A DNA stretch of 64,000 nt from Cohaesibacter sp. (GTDB lineage Bacteria; Pseudomonadota; Alphaproteobacteria; Rhizobiales; Cohaesibacteraceae), in assembly GCA_025800105.1 (NCBI GenBank), contig JAOXSG010001101.1, positions 1 through 64,000 of the forward strand, read 5' to 3'. A program made the position numbers and the translations under genes. The notes under the pieces are model-generated. The model saw only the letters and a list, made by a program, of their open reading frames with translations, was not told the DNA's origin and searched no databases. Positions within the stretch are counted from its first letter, which is position 1. The number at the start of each line of letters is the position of its first letter. Shown here piece after piece: positions 1 through 9,206 of this stretch.

Positions 1-13
1 CAAACACCTCCTT
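1..13 (-). promoter_or_regulatory. Strong ribosome binding site for a gene just off the left edge
   Basis: On the minus strand this reads AAGGAGGTGTTTG, a near-perfect anti-16S match. No start codon fits inside the window, so it probably serves a gene beginning just left of base 1. Since it follows a TRAP solute-binding gene, the likeliest gene is the TRAP small permease. This is inferred from operon convention. Confidence 0.55.
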
Positions 14-28
14 AAAGAAAAAGCCATA

Positions 29-56
29 CACTCCGCCCCTTATAAGAGGCGGAGTG
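29..56 (-). terminator. Hairpin after the TRAP solute-binding gene
   Basis: CACTCCGCC (29-37) pairs with GGCGGAGTG (48-56). On the minus strand the stem is followed by GGCTTTTTC. It lies between the solute-binding gene and the presumed permease gene, so it may be a leaky terminator or stabilising hairpin that keeps binding-protein expression above permease expression. Confidence 0.65.
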
Positions 57-70
57 CGGTTCAGACTTGC

Positions 71-1057
71 TTATTGAGATGCTTTGAAGGCATCCACAAT
101 GGCCTTGCCGGTTGGACCGGCTTTTTCAAGCCATTCAGCGGTCATCTTTTTGCCGATTTCCTGCAATTCGCCTTTCAGAGCATCGCCAGCTTTACCGACA
201 GTCATACCATTTTTATCCAACTGACCGATGGTGAATTCGGTATATTGGACAGAGCGCCAGTAACCGGCATATTCTGCGACAGACGCACAGCCATTGATGA
301 CATTTTTGACGCCATCGCTCAGGCCATTCCAGGAATCCTTGTTCACAAAGACATAGTTGCGTGGCAACCATGCATCCACCTCATAGAAGTGGGTGAGGCT
401 TTCCCAGACTTTGCGGTCATACCCGGTGGAGCCGGAAGAGACCATGGATTCTGCAACGCCGGTTGCAAAAGCCTGAGAAATTTCAGCTGCTTCGATCTGA
501 ACTGGCAACATGCCGGTCAATTCGGCCAGACGGCCTGTGGCTGTGTTGTAAGAGCGGAATTTGATGCCCTTCATATCAGCAACGGAATTGACTTCCTTTT
601 TGAAATACAGGCCCTGTGGTGGCCATGGCACAGAATAGAGCAGAACCAGATTCTGGCTATCCATCAGCTTGTCAAATTCTGGTTTTGCAGCATTCCACAA
701 TTTGACGGAATCCTCAAAAGAGGTCGCAAGGAATGGAACAGAATCGATGCCAAAGAGGGCATTTTCATTTTGGTGAGCGGACAGGATGCGCTCGCCAATT
801 TGTGCCTGACCGGTCTGGACGGCGCGTTTGATCTCATTGCCCTTAAACAGAGAACCGCCGGGATGGGTGACGATTTCCAGATCGCCACCGGTGCCTTTGG
901 TGACACATTTGGCAAATTCTGCTCCTGTCATGGAGTGAAAGTTGGATGCGGAATAGCCCATTGGCATATCCCACTTGTCGCCAGCCATGGCTGCGCCTGC
1001 GCTTAGCAGGGTTGCTGCGGTCAGGGCTGTTGTCAGCTTCAAGCTTCTTGCTTTCAT
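71..1057 (-). CDS. TRAP transporter solute-binding protein (DctP family)
   Basis: Periplasmic binding protein of a TRAP uptake system, 328 aa. I place the start at the ATG at 1055-1057 because GAGGGAGACTT lies just upstream and a signal peptide ending in AGAAMAG follows. An upstream in-frame ATG at 1123 would overlap the preceding gene and delay the signal peptide. The body shows DctP-type features: the VPFLATSFED stretch, the DMKGIKFRSYNT segment that contains the usual carboxylate-binding arginine, and a PVQI...EISQAFATGV segment. It is the third gene of an operon with an enolase-superfamily enzyme and a D-amino-acid dehydrogenase, so the ligand is probably an amino- or imino-acid derivative. 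The exact ligand cannot be read from the sequence. Confidence 0.9.
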   Translation of the reverse strand: MKARSLKLTTALTAATLLSAGAAMAGDKWDMPMGYSASNFHSMTGAEFAKCVTKGTGGDLEIVTHPGGSLFKGNEIKRAVQTGQAQIGERILSAHQNENALFGIDSVPFLATSFEDSVKLWNAAKPEFDKLMDSQNLVLLYSVPWPPQGLYFKKEVNSVADMKGIKFRSYNTATGRLAELTGMLPVQIEAAEISQAFATGVAESMVSSGSTGYDRKVWESLTHFYEVDAWLPRNYVFVNKDSWNGLSDGVKNVINGCASVAEYAGYWRSVQYTEFTIGQLDKNGMTVGKAGDALKGELQEIGKKMTAEWLEKAGPTGKAIVDAFKASQ

Positions 1058-1100
1058 TTTTAAGTCTCCCTCTGGATTGAAGCGATATGAATTGGATCCC

Positions 1101-2348
1101 TCAGCCAAAGCGCTGAGGGGCATAAGGTGATAAATCGTTATTGGATAGAGTGCCGGAAATCATATCGGCCACCATACGGCCTGTTTTGGGACCGCCAGTC
1201 AAACCGATATGATGATGGCCAAAGGCGGCATAAACGCCACTTGAACCAACCTCGCCAATCAATGGCAGGCTGTCGCTGGGGGCTGGACGATGCCCCAGCC
1301 ATTCCTCTTCTGATTCTGCGATCAGATTGGGGAAGCTTTCCTTGACTTTCTTGCGCATCAAAGCAAGGGGGGCTTTGGAGGCCTCGGCTTCCAGCCCGCC
1401 AAATTCTACAATGCCAGCGCAGCGCAAGCCCTGGGCCATGGGGGTTGCCACAAATTTTCCTGCGGCAACCATGATCGGACTTTTGGGTCCGTTTTCAGGA
1501 TTTTTATAGACAATATGATAGCCACGCTCTGTTTCCAGCGGCACATTGATGCCCAATTTTTGCATCAAGGGTTTGGACCAGACGCCCGTTGCCAGCACTG
1601 CCTTATCGCATTCAAATCGGCCCTGATCGGTTTCAACAGCGCAGATTGTGCCGCCGGACAGATCAAAATCACGTACCTCTGCCTTAACGAGTTTGCCTCC
1701 CATCTCAACCAGCAAATTGGCCAGATCGGCCACATAGGCACCGGGATCATGGATGAAGCCATGATCACTTTTAAAAGTTGCAAGCAAATTGATGGAAGGG
1801 GCAAGGGCAGGCTCGAATGCATGGGCGTCCTCGCCTTCCAGCAATTCGGGCATAAAGCCATGCTCTTTTCGCAAATCCCAGATATAATTGTCGGCCTCAA
1901 AGGCTTCGCGATTGGCATAGGCAAAGCTGTAAGCGCTGGGTTGCACCCATTTGGCAGCGTCCGTTCCTGCGGTCAGGGCCTGATGCTGCTCCAAACTATC
2001 GCCGACAATGGTTGTTAGGCCTTTGGAAATGCGGCGGGTGTCGCTGTCATTGGCATGGCTGAGATAACGCACCAGCCATGGCGCCAGTTTTGGTAAATAG
2101 GGCCAGCGCAAAAAGAGCGGGAAATTGGGGTCCATCAGCAATTTTGGCCCCTTCATGATCAGGCCCGGACCTGTTACAGGCAGCATGGAGCAAGCCGCCA
2201 AAACACAGGCATTGCCAAAGGATGCCCCCTGCCCCGGCTCGCCCTTGTCAATCAAGGTTACATCATGCCCTGCACGCTTTAGCCAAATGGCCGTTGAAAC
2301 ACCGACAATCCCGGCGCCAATCACAATGACATTTTGACCCATGCTCAT
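1101..2348 (-). CDS. FAD-dependent D-amino-acid dehydrogenase-like oxidoreductase
   Basis: A 415-aa DAO/DadA-family flavoprotein expected to oxidise a D-amino or imino acid at the membrane face and pass electrons to the respiratory chain. The dinucleotide-binding GAGIVG is at residues 11-16. [12 protein letters not shown] stretch after the first beta-alpha-beta unit and the C-terminal [16 protein letters not shown] helix are typical of DadA-type proteins. The start overlaps the stop of the upstream enolase-superfamily gene (ATGA at 2345-2348), indicating translational coupling. Hydroxyproline or another cyclic amino acid is a possible substrate given the neighbours. The symbol dadA is avoided because the substrate is not proven. 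Confidence 0.87.
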   Translation of the reverse strand: MSMGQNVIVIGAGIVGVSTAIWLKRAGHDVTLIDKGEPGQGASFGNACVLAACSMLPVTGPGLIMKGPKLLMDPNFPLFLRWPYLPKLAPWLVRYLSHANDSDTRRISKGLTTIVGDSLEQHQALTAGTDAAKWVQPSAYSFAYANREAFEADNYIWDLRKEHGFMPELLEGEDAHAFEPALAPSINLLATFKSDHGFIHDPGAYVADLANLLVEMGGKLVKAEVRDFDLSGGTICAVETDQGRFECDKAVLATGVWSKPLMQKLGINVPLETERGYHIVYKNPENGPKSPIMVAAGKFVATPMAQGLRCAGIVEFGGLEAEASKAPLALMRKKVKESFPNLIAESEEEWLGHRPAPSDSLPLIGEVGSSGVYAAFGHHHIGLTGGPKTGRMVADMISGTLSNNDLSPYAPQRFG

Positions 2349-3481
2349 GCTTTTGATCCATTGCTGTGTGCGATTGCATATTTTGCCAGTTTATCCAAAT
2401 CTGGCAAAAGGCCCAGCCCCGGTGTCTGCGGCACAATGACGTGACCGTCTTTGACCTCAAAGGGGCTTTGCAAAATATCTTCAACCAGAAAATAACTGGC
2501 CTGATAAAATTCGCATCCCAAGGTGATTTCCGGCGTTGCGGCAATCATATGGGTGCCGGCCAAATGGGCGAGACCGGCCTCGAACATGTCGCCGCCATAA
2601 GCAGAGAGGCCAACCGAATGGGCCATTCTGGCAACGGTCTGGGCGCGGGTCAGGCCACCGCTTTTCATGATTTTGATCGAGACCCCATCACACAATCCCA
2701 TAGCGATGGAGGTTTGCATATCTTCTGGCCCAAAGACGCTTTCATCTGCCAAAAGTGGGATATCAATGCTGTCGCGAATGCGGGCCATCAGGCTGCGCAA
2801 ATGCGCCTTGACCGGCTGTTCGATAAAGTCCGGCTCAAAGCTCGCAACATCCTGAACACAGCGAATGGCGTCGTCATGATGCAGGCCCTGATTATAATCG
2901 ACGCGGATTTTAAAATCTGGATAATGCGTGCGCAGATGTTCCAAACGCATCATGTCATAGTCATGGCCCTTGAAGCCGGTTTTCAGTTTGATGATGCGCA
3001 CGCCATCTTGCTGAAGGCGCTCCATCAATTTCAGATCAGTCTCCCAGTCAGGATCTGCAATAGAACAGGAGAGCGGGATTGTATCGCGGCATTTGCCGCC
3101 CAAAAGCGCCCAGACCGGAAGAGATGAGATGCGGCCTTGCAAATCCAGCAAGGCTGTTTCAAGCGCCGCTTTGGCCTCGGTGCAATGGGCCACAGCATAA
3201 GCTGCATCCGCCATAATGGCTGCACGGTCCCCAATCGAGCGCCCAACCACTAAAGGGCGAATATAGCGATCCAGCGCTGCAAAGCTTGCTTCTGCGGAAC
3301 CGGTGAAAACAGACCAGCTAGAGGCTTCTCCATATCCGCATTCGCCGCCTTCTGCGGTCAATCCAACAACGACAATGTCAATAACATGTTCAACGGACCC
3401 GATGCCATGATCTCTGCGTGCATTGACCGGCAATTGCAAATGCCAGACATCCATTGCTGTGATCTTTTGATCGACAGACAT
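2345..3481 (-). CDS. Mandelate racemase/muconate lactonizing enzyme family protein (enolase superfamily)
   Basis: A 378-aa enolase-superfamily enzyme, expected to abstract an alpha-proton next to a carboxylate. The KLK base motif is near residues 165-167. Metal ligands are Asp in VDYNQ (about 195), Glu in FIEQP (221) and Asp in LLADES (246). The second catalytic Lys is in SIKIMKSGG (about 270). This is the two-lysine muconate-cycloisomerase-type active site, shared by dipeptide epimerases and cis-3-hydroxyproline dehydratases. The start at 3479-3481 is preceded by GAGGGAGAAG; the longer frame to 3547 lacks this and begins with a low-complexity stretch. It is first in an operon with the D-amino-acid dehydrogenase and TRAP binding protein, suggesting amino- or imino-acid racemisation or dehydration. 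Confidence 0.85.
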   Translation of the reverse strand: MSVDQKITAMDVWHLQLPVNARRDHGIGSVEHVIDIVVVGLTAEGGECGYGEASSWSVFTGSAEASFAALDRYIRPLVVGRSIGDRAAIMADAAYAVAHCTEAKAALETALLDLQGRISSLPVWALLGGKCRDTIPLSCSIADPDWETDLKLMERLQQDGVRIIKLKTGFKGHDYDMMRLEHLRTHYPDFKIRVDYNQGLHHDDAIRCVQDVASFEPDFIEQPVKAHLRSLMARIRDSIDIPLLADESVFGPEDMQTSIAMGLCDGVSIKIMKSGGLTRAQTVARMAHSVGLSAYGGDMFEAGLAHLAGTHMIAATPEITLGCEFYQASYFLVEDILQSPFEVKDGHVIVPQTPGLGLLPDLDKLAKYAIAHSNGSKA

Positions 3482-4096
3482 CTCTTCTCCCTCATGTGAT
3501 CTCGGCTTTGAACTCTCTTTTGGTTCAAATTCGACGACAACCACCAAACATTGACATTTTATCGATATTTTGCCGATGTTTTGTTTGTTTGTAAACTCCT
3601 GATTTGGAAAAGCTGATTTTAGTCGCTCAGATTTGTGGCAGTTTTCTTTTTCTCTGCCCTATTTCACCCTTTAGAAATCAGGGCAAATCTGGTTAAAAAT
3701 CATGCCTTCCGCCTCGTATACGAAATCGTATACAATATCGTCGGCAATTTCAATCATCAGATTGCATGTATGAAATATGAAGGGCTATAGAGGCAAAGAT
3801 GGCGTTTGATTGTGGCCTGTGAATGCGGTTTTCTGCAACTGGAAAGCTTTTCTGCGCCCAAAGAATCCGTCATTATGTCGGATAAGTTCACAATTTCGTT
3901 AAAATGCCAATATTTTTTGACATTATGACAAAAATGTTGGAAATTTCTTTTTTTGCCAACAATTCATCGCTCTCTGGATGCAAAAGAGCTCAAATACACT
4001 TTAACATCGAGGCTGCTTTGCCGACTTTTTACGGTTAAATGCCAGATCAAAATGATTGCACAGGGTCAGTTTATTTTAGGTTCTGAATATAAAAAC
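3482..4096. other. Long intergenic region upstream of the enolase/DadA/TRAP operon
   Basis: About 600 bases without a convincing gene on either strand; only very short reading frames were found. It holds the presumed promoter of the minus-strand catabolic operon and the tandem GTATAC motif described separately. The stretch at 3890-3960 is A/T rich. I see no tRNA or riboswitch fold. Confidence 0.6.
3716..3733. promoter_or_regulatory. Tandem GTATAC operator candidate
   Basis: Two GTATAC palindromes start at 3716 and 3728, 12 bases apart, in the leader of the enolase/DadA/TRAP operon. GTATAC cores are typical of operators of FCD-type GntR regulators. The same core occurs at 58405-58410 beside the window's own GntR gene. 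Which regulator acts here is inferred. Confidence 0.45.
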
Positions 4097-4119
4097 CCTG
4101 CCACATATCATGTGGCAGG
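4097..4119 (-). terminator. Rho-independent terminator of the aminotransferase gene
   Basis: CCTGCCACAT (4097-4106) and ATGTGGCAGG (4110-4119) form a perfect 10-bp stem with a 3-base loop. On the minus strand it is followed by GTTTTTATA. It sits about 30 bases past the stop of the class IV aminotransferase gene. Confidence 0.9.
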
Positions 4120-4150
4120 ATGATATTTTGATCGATCCTGTCAAAAGGGA

Positions 4151-5008
4151 TCAGGACAGGGACTTGCGGGCGAAATCGATATAAATTTCGCGCAAACGCG
4201 TGGTCAAAGGCCCCGGTTTGCCATCGCCCAATTGCTGACCATCGATTTTGACCACAGCTGTGACAAATGTAGAGGCAGAGGTCAAAAAGGCTTCTTTGGC
4301 CTCTTTGGCTTCTTGTGGTGTGAAATCGCGCTCTTCGACACGCAAGCCTTCTTCTTTTGCAAGGGCCAGCACGGCTTTACGGGTGATGCCATGCAAGATC
4401 TTGTTGGACAAGGCTCTGGTGACGATGACATCATCCTTGGTGATGATATAGGCATTGTTGGAGGTGCCTTCGGTCACCTTGCCATCTTCGATCATCCATG
4501 CATCATCTGCGCCAGCGGCACGGGCCGCTTCCTTGGCCATAGAGGCGGCCAAAAGAGCCACGGTCTTGATATCACGGCGCTGCCAGCGAATGTCTGGCTG
4601 GAAAATCACGCTCAAGCCTCTTTTGGCGCTGGGGGCGTCAATGACAGGGCGCGCCTGTGTGAACATGACCAATGAGGATTTTGTTGAGGGAGCGGGATAA
4701 AGGAAATCCCGGTCGGCTGCCCCACGTGTGACCTGCAAATAGAGGCCCCCTTCCTGAGTGGGATTGCGCTTAAGCAGCTCTTGCTGTGCTGCTTCAATCT
4801 CTTGCATGGAACAAGGAGGCGCCATATCCAGCTCCTTCATGGAGCGGCCCAGACGGTCCAGATGGGCCTGATTTTCAACCAGCTTGCCATCCAAAATGGT
4901 CGAGACTTCATAAACACCATCTGCAAAGAGAAATCCGCGGTCAAAGATGGAAATTTTTGCCTCTTCCTCGGGCAAAAATTCACCATTCACATAAACCACA
5001 CGAGACAT
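4151..5008 (-). CDS. dat: D-amino-acid transaminase (class IV PLP aminotransferase)
   Basis: A 285-aa cytoplasmic fold-type IV PLP enzyme that transfers the amino group between D-amino acids and 2-oxo acids. The N-terminal VYVNGEFLPEEEAKISIFDR segment and RGFLFADGVYEV are characteristic of D-amino-acid transaminases. The Schiff-base lysine is K148 in RRDIKTVALL, and the glutamate contacting the PLP pyridine nitrogen is E180 in KVTEGTSNNAY. The start at 5006-5008 is supported by AAGGAAAGG upstream; the frame remains open to 5239 but that extension has no family similarity. It lies near a D-amino-acid dehydrogenase gene, consistent with D-amino-acid metabolism. A branched-chain aminotransferase is the main alternative. 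Confidence 0.87.
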   Translation of the reverse strand: MSRVVYVNGEFLPEEEAKISIFDRGFLFADGVYEVSTILDGKLVENQAHLDRLGRSMKELDMAPPCSMQEIEAAQQELLKRNPTQEGGLYLQVTRGAADRDFLYPAPSTKSSLVMFTQARPVIDAPSAKRGLSVIFQPDIRWQRRDIKTVALLAASMAKEAARAAGADDAWMIEDGKVTEGTSNNAYIITKDDVIVTRALSNKILHGITRKAVLALAKEEGLRVEERDFTPQEAKEAKEAFLTSASTFVTAVVKIDGQQLGDGKPGPLTTRLREIYIDFARKSLS

Positions 5009-5302
5009 GATGATAGCCTTTCCTTGTGGGGCCAAGCCCCGTCTATGATTTGCTGACAAAGGAACCAGCAAAGAAATGCGCAGCGGAAGACTGTGAGATA
5101 ATGAACCAACAGTGCATAATCTAAGATGCATGTGTCGATTGACTAGCTCAAAGCCTCCTGCCGCTAGGATAGTGTTACGAAACTGTCTTGGTAAAAGCAA
5201 TCTTTTGGCATAGGAAACAGCAAGAATATGAGTCCCCAACCCCTGCTTTTGTCTTATGCTGTGTCATGAGAGAAACAGATTTGGCGCGAAAAGGATAAGA
5301 GT

Positions 5303-6190
5303 ATGTCTGTTGCCATGCGTTTGGCTTTTGGATCCATTTTTGTTGCTTTGATCGTCTTGGGCCTGAAATATCTTGCCTATCTGGCCACAGGCAGTGTTGC
5401 CTTTTTCTCTGACGCTTTGGAAAGTCTGGTCAATCTGGTCGCCTCGGCCAGTGTTTTGGTGGCGATTTGGTTGAGCCAGAAACCTGCCGATCACAATCAT
5501 CCCTATGGCCATCATAAGGCTGAATATCTCTCGGCGGTTCTGGAAGGCGTTTTGATTGTTTTGGCGGCGCTGGCCATTTTCAGAGAATCCTATCAGGCGC
5601 TTTTTCACCCCAAAGATCTCTCCATTTCCTTTGTGGGTTTTCTGCTCAGTGGCTTGGCCGGTTTGATCAATGGGGTTTGGGCCTTTGTGCTTATTCGCAA
5701 AGGGCGGGCCTTAAAAAGCCCTGCGCTGATTGGCGATGGCAAACATTTATTGAGCGATCTGATGACAACAATCGGCGTTTTGGGCGGCGTGGGACTTGCC
5801 TATTTCACCGGCATTCAAATACTCGATCCGCTTGTCGCGCTTTTTGTTGCGCTGAATATTCTCTATACAGGATGGGGGCTTATCCGTAATTCGCTTTCTG
5901 GCCTTATGGATGAAGCTATTGATGATGACGAGCTACACTGTATTCGCAAGATTATTGCCCATCATGGCAAAGGGGCCATCGAGGCCCATGATTTGCGTTC
6001 GCGTCATGCTGGCAAGCTGGTCTTTCTGGATTTTCATCTTGTTGTACCGGGTCTTATGAGTGTGCATGATGCCCATGAGATTTGCGATCATATTGAACAT
6101 GCCCTGACAGAGTATAATCCCGGTATGGTGGTGACCATTCATGTCGAGCCGGAAAACAAAGCAGAACATAAAGGCATTATCGTGCTTTAG
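5303..6190 (+). CDS. Cation diffusion facilitator family efflux transporter
   Basis: A 295-aa inner-membrane metal/proton antiporter with six predicted membrane spans and a cytoplasmic C-terminal domain. Diagnostic motifs are FFSDALESLVN in the second span, the loop HNHPYGHHKAEYLS after it, and GDGKHLLSDLMTT, which carries the His-x3-Asp metal site of the fifth span. The first metal site departs from the DxxxD of FieF/YiiP (here DALES), so the metal could be iron, manganese or zinc; I cannot assign it. The C-terminal domain (about 205-290) has several histidines. An AAGGATAAG ribosome site precedes the ATG. It is divergent from the transaminase gene and convergent with the hydroxyacid dehydrogenase gene. 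Confidence 0.9.
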   Translation: MSVAMRLAFGSIFVALIVLGLKYLAYLATGSVAFFSDALESLVNLVASASVLVAIWLSQKPADHNHPYGHHKAEYLSAVLEGVLIVLAALAIFRESYQALFHPKDLSISFVGFLLSGLAGLINGVWAFVLIRKGRALKSPALIGDGKHLLSDLMTTIGVLGGVGLAYFTGIQILDPLVALFVALNILYTGWGLIRNSLSGLMDEAIDDDELHCIRKIIAHHGKGAIEAHDLRSRHAGKLVFLDFHLVVPGLMSVHDAHEICDHIEHALTEYNPGMVVTIHVEPENKAEHKGIIVL

Positions 6191-6214
6191 AGCCTGATTT
6201 TAAATCGGGCACTT
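6191..6214. terminator. Possible bidirectional terminator between convergent genes
   Basis: The short gap holds nested inverted repeats: AGCCT...AGGCT outside and GATTT/AAATC inside. This could end both the cation efflux gene and the opposing dehydrogenase gene. The T-runs are short, so confidence is low. Confidence 0.35.
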
Positions 6215-6218
6215 AGGC

Positions 6219-7217
6219 TCAGATTTTCACCTGACTGGGCAATGGTTTTCCTGCGAAGAAGGCTTTTAGATTGTCTGCTGCTTTCATGCCCATCTCGGTT
6301 CGGGTTTCCAGCGTACCACTGCCGATATGCGGCAAGAGAGAGACATTGTCCATATTTCTAAGGGCTTTGGGCACTTTTGGCTCTTCTTCGAACACATCCA
6401 GCCCCGCGCCCGCAATGGTGCCCGTTTGAAGCGCGGCAATCAGCGCAATTTCATCGACCACTTCGCCTCTTGATGTATTGATCAGATGGGCGGTTGGTTT
6501 CATCGCCGCCAAGCGGTGGGCATTGATCAAATGGCGTGTTTCTGGTCCGCCTGGACAATGAAGGGAGACAAAATCCGCCTCACTCAAAACCTGATCAATG
6601 CTATTGAGCTGAACCGCACCAAAGGATTTTGCCTCTTCCAGATCAATGCGGGAGCGGTTGTAAAATACGACGGGCATGTCAAAGCCGAAATGACAGCGTT
6701 TGGCCATGGCTTTGCCAATGCGGCCCATGCCGATAATGCCCAAGGTTTTGCCCGTCACGCGCGCGCCCAAATTGAATGTCGGGGAAAAGCCTGCCCAGTC
6801 TCCTTTGCGCAAATATCTCTCGCTGAAACTGGCGCGTCTTGCACTCATCAGCAGCAAGGTCATGGCAATATCGGCGGTGCAATCGGTCAGCACGCCGGGC
6901 GTATTGCAGATCGTGATGCCAGCATGTGTGGCTGCCTCGACATCTATATTGTCATAGCCAACGGCAAAATTGGCGATGATGCGGCATTTTAATCCCGGTT
7001 TGGACAGCATTGATGCAGGAAATTTCTCTGCTGCGGTTGGCAGGATGCCATCATACTCATAAAGCGCTTGCTCAAGCTGCTCTTTTGTCAGGGGACTATC
7101 GGTCTCATTGAGGGTTGCATCAAAATGTGCCGTCAAATCCTGTTCAACATTTGAAGGCAATTTTCTGGTTACCAGAATTTTGGGCAACCGCTTTCCCTGA
7201 GCGCGTGCAGACATCAT
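6219..7217 (-). CDS. D-2-hydroxyacid dehydrogenase (glyoxylate/hydroxypyruvate reductase type)
   Basis: A 332-aa NAD(P)H-dependent reductase of 2-oxo acids. The catalytic domain flanks a Rossmann domain with GIIGMGRIGKAMA. The active-site set is visible: Arg in INTSRGEVVDE, Glu in DVFEEEPKVP and His in LLPHIGSGT. The NRSRI stretch following the dinucleotide fold could favour NADPH. Glyoxylate, hydroxypyruvate and related sugar-acid intermediates are the usual substrates. A second ATG codon follows the first directly. It stands alone, upstream of and divergent from the TRAP operon at 7.4 kb, which may import a related 2-oxo or hydroxy acid. Confidence 0.9.
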   Translation of the reverse strand: MMSARAQGKRLPKILVTRKLPSNVEQDLTAHFDATLNETDSPLTKEQLEQALYEYDGILPTAAEKFPASMLSKPGLKCRIIANFAVGYDNIDVEAATHAGITICNTPGVLTDCTADIAMTLLLMSARRASFSERYLRKGDWAGFSPTFNLGARVTGKTLGIIGMGRIGKAMAKRCHFGFDMPVVFYNRSRIDLEEAKSFGAVQLNSIDQVLSEADFVSLHCPGGPETRHLINAHRLAAMKPTAHLINTSRGEVVDEIALIAALQTGTIAGAGLDVFEEEPKVPKALRNMDNVSLLPHIGSGTLETRTEMGMKAADNLKAFFAGKPLPSQVKI

Positions 7218-7411
7218 CCCCCCTTTGATTTCTCCATGCTTTTCAGCTTGTTATCTTATTTCCCCACTTGCTGATAATCTTGCATATCACATCTTATAAT
7301 GCGAGTGGAAAATGTCTTTTGCTGCTGGAAAATCGTCAATTGGCGCTATGCGGATGTTAAAAGCAGGGCTAAGATGACAGCGATCATGAAATGGGAGGCT
7401 TCATCAGATCC

Positions 7412-8557
7412 ATGTCTTATCCTATCGCTGGCAAATGCATTCTTCGTCCATCCCTTGATGTTTCGAAACAACGTCCTCACCCCATAGCCAGATCCAAGAC
7501 ATGGGATGGGCCTTTGCCTCACCATTCTCACTTAACTTTTGCCTTGCTCAGCTGTCTGTTGCTTGGCTTGTTGTTTTGCTTTTCGCCTGCGCGTGCCGCA
7601 GATGTCACTTTGCGTCTGCATTCCTTTTTGCCGCCCTCTTCGACAGTGCCAAAACAGATTTTGCGTCCTTGGGCCAAAAAGGTGGAAGAGGCATCCAAAG
7701 GGCGGATCAAAATCCAGCATTTTGATTCCATGGCCTTGGGGGGCAAGCCACCTTCGCTGATGGATCAGGCGCGCGATGGCGTGGTGGATATCACATGGAC
7801 CTTGCTTGGTTACACACCGGGACGGTTTCCCCGTTCGGAAGTGTTTGAGTTGCCCTTTTTGATGGAGGATCCTGTTGCCACGTCCCTTGCCTTCTGGGAT
7901 TTAATTGAGCAGGATTTTCAGCATAATGAATTTCAATCCGTCAAGATTTTGGGGGCCTGGGTGCATGGTCCCGGTGTCTTGCATTCCAAGGATCCCATTC
8001 AATCGCTGTCTGACATGAAGGGCTTGAAATTGCGCGGTCCAACGCGCGTTATCAATGCCTATTTCAAAAGCGTGGGAGCCGTGCCGCTTGGTCTTCCCTT
8101 GCCTGCCGTTCCAGAGGCTTTGTCGCGCGGCGTCATATCGGCCACTGCTTTGCCATGGGAAGTGACACCAGCGGTCAAATTGTCCGAGCTGGTCCGTCAT
8201 CATAGCGAATTGAAGGGTCCACAAGCGCTCTATACCGCGACTTTGGTTCTGGTGATGAACAAGGCGCGCTATCGCTCTTTGCCCGATGATTTGAAGGCTA
8301 TCTTGGATGCAGAATCAGGGGCCAAACTCTCCGGCTTTGGGGGCCGCGCGCAATGGGCCGCAGATAAAGCGGCCCGCACCATTGCCGAGAAAGCCGGCAA
8401 TTCTTTTCATACTCTTGCAGACGCAGACTATGATGCATGGAAGAAAGCCGCAGAGCCTGTTTATGCAGACTGGATTGTTGATATGCAGAAAAAAGGCATT
8501 GATGGCAAAGCCCTGATTGAGAAAGTGCGTGCCCGAATTCAGGCGCATCGGGACTAA
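7412..8557 (+). CDS. TRAP transporter solute-binding protein (DctP family)
   Basis: Periplasmic binding protein of the complete TRAP system at 7.4-10.5 kb, about 381 aa. A hydrophobic signal segment ends in FSPARAAD roughly 60 residues in, giving an unusually long N-region. The start is uncertain: the ATG at 7412 has GGGAGG about 13 bases upstream, and an alternative ATG at 7391 has no clear site. Body features are LRLHSFLPPSS at the mature N-terminus, SEVFELPFLMEDP and DMKGLKLRGPTRV, which carries the expected ligand arginine. It resembles the 2-oxo/hydroxyacid-type DctP subgroup. The ligand is unknown; the neighbouring D-2-hydroxyacid dehydrogenase hints at a monocarboxylate. Confidence 0.86.
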   Translation: MSYPIAGKCILRPSLDVSKQRPHPIARSKTWDGPLPHHSHLTFALLSCLLLGLLFCFSPARAADVTLRLHSFLPPSSTVPKQILRPWAKKVEEASKGRIKIQHFDSMALGGKPPSLMDQARDGVVDITWTLLGYTPGRFPRSEVFELPFLMEDPVATSLAFWDLIEQDFQHNEFQSVKILGAWVHGPGVLHSKDPIQSLSDMKGLKLRGPTRVINAYFKSVGAVPLGLPLPAVPEALSRGVISATALPWEVTPAVKLSELVRHHSELKGPQALYTATLVLVMNKARYRSLPDDLKAILDAESGAKLSGFGGRAQWAADKAARTIAEKAGNSFHTLADADYDAWKKAAEPVYADWIVDMQKKGIDGKALIEKVRARIQAHRD

Positions 8558-8561
8558 ACAC

Positions 8562-8580
8562 CTAGAGCATAGACTCATAG
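8562..8580 (+). repeat. Short dispersed intergenic repeat, copy 1
   Basis: CTAGAGCATAGACTCATAG follows the stop of the TRAP solute-binding gene by a few bases. A 17-of-19 match lies at 23107-23125, straddling the end of the AraC gene, and a partial match (CTAGAGCAT then AGA) starts at 21250. Intergenic elements beginning CTAGAGCAT are common in alphaproteobacteria; the function here is unknown. Confidence 0.5.
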
Positions 8581-8621
8581 AGTTTTTATTTTCCAGCCAA
8601 GGCAAAGGTCTGTCGCTTTTC

Positions 8622-9206
8622 ATGCTCTCTTTTTTATCGCAGCGTTTGGCACGCCTTGCTCACCAGTTTGCCCACAAAGTTTCTTTGGGCTTGGCGATTG
8701 CTGGTGGCGTGCTTTTGCTGGCATTGGTCTTGCTAAGCGTTCTTTCCATTTTGGGGCGAGAATTGGCTGCTTTGGCTTTTCTCTCAGAGAGGCTTGGCCC
8801 CATTCCGGGGGATTATGAATTGATTGAGCTGGGGATGGGCTTTGCCATCTTCGCTTTTTTGCCTTGGGCCCATTGGGTCAATGCTCATGCCAGTGTTGAT
8901 TTGTTGCGGCCCCTTTTTGGCGAAAAGATCAATCTTGCTCTGGATATGGTGCGCGATGGACTGATGCTGCTCTTTGCGTTTTTTCTGGCCCGGCAACTCT
9001 GGCTTGGTCTGCTGGATAAACAGAGCTATGGCGAGACCAGCTTCATATTGCAAATCCCGCTTTGGTGGGGTTATGCGGCGGGGCTGATTGGGGCGCTGCT
9101 CTTTGTGCTGATCTGCGTCATCAAATTCATGCTGCTTTGCTATCGCTCTTTTTCAGGGGATTTATCCGCTTATCCAGACAAGCCAAGAGCGGGAGGCGGT
9201 CTATGA
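8622..9206 (+). CDS. TRAP transporter small permease (DctQ family)
   Basis: A 194-aa small membrane subunit of the TRAP transporter, with four predicted spans. The start is placed at the ATG at 8622, just before LSFLSQRLARLAHQFAHK; the reading frame extends to 8517 but would overlap the binding-protein gene. Typical DctQ features are the FAIFAFLPWAHWVNAHASVD segment, with the conserved loop histidines, and the late IPLWWGY motif. The stop overlaps the start of the large permease (ATGA at 9203-9206), so the two membrane subunits are translationally coupled. Confidence 0.85.
   Translation: MLSFLSQRLARLAHQFAHKVSLGLAIAGGVLLLALVLLSVLSILGRELAALAFLSERLGPIPGDYELIELGMGFAIFAFLPWAHWVNAHASVDLLRPLFGEKINLALDMVRDGLMLLFAFFLARQLWLGLLDKQSYGETSFILQIPLWWGYAAGLIGALLFVLICVIKFMLLCYRSFSGDLSAYPDKPRAGGGL

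Noticed and set aside
74-1006. 310-aa open frame on the plus strand opposite the TRAP solute-binding gene
   Set aside because: It mirrors the minus-strand DctP gene, which has signal peptide, SD site and family motifs; the plus frame has none.
2366-3127. 253-aa plus-strand frame opposite the enolase-superfamily gene
   Set aside because: Antisense shadow; composition rich in His, Asn and Gln as expected for a reversed coding region, with no family features.
5009-5239. Longer N-terminus of the D-amino-acid transaminase
   Set aside because: The extra 77 residues lack similarity to the family, and an SD site precedes the internal ATG at 5008.
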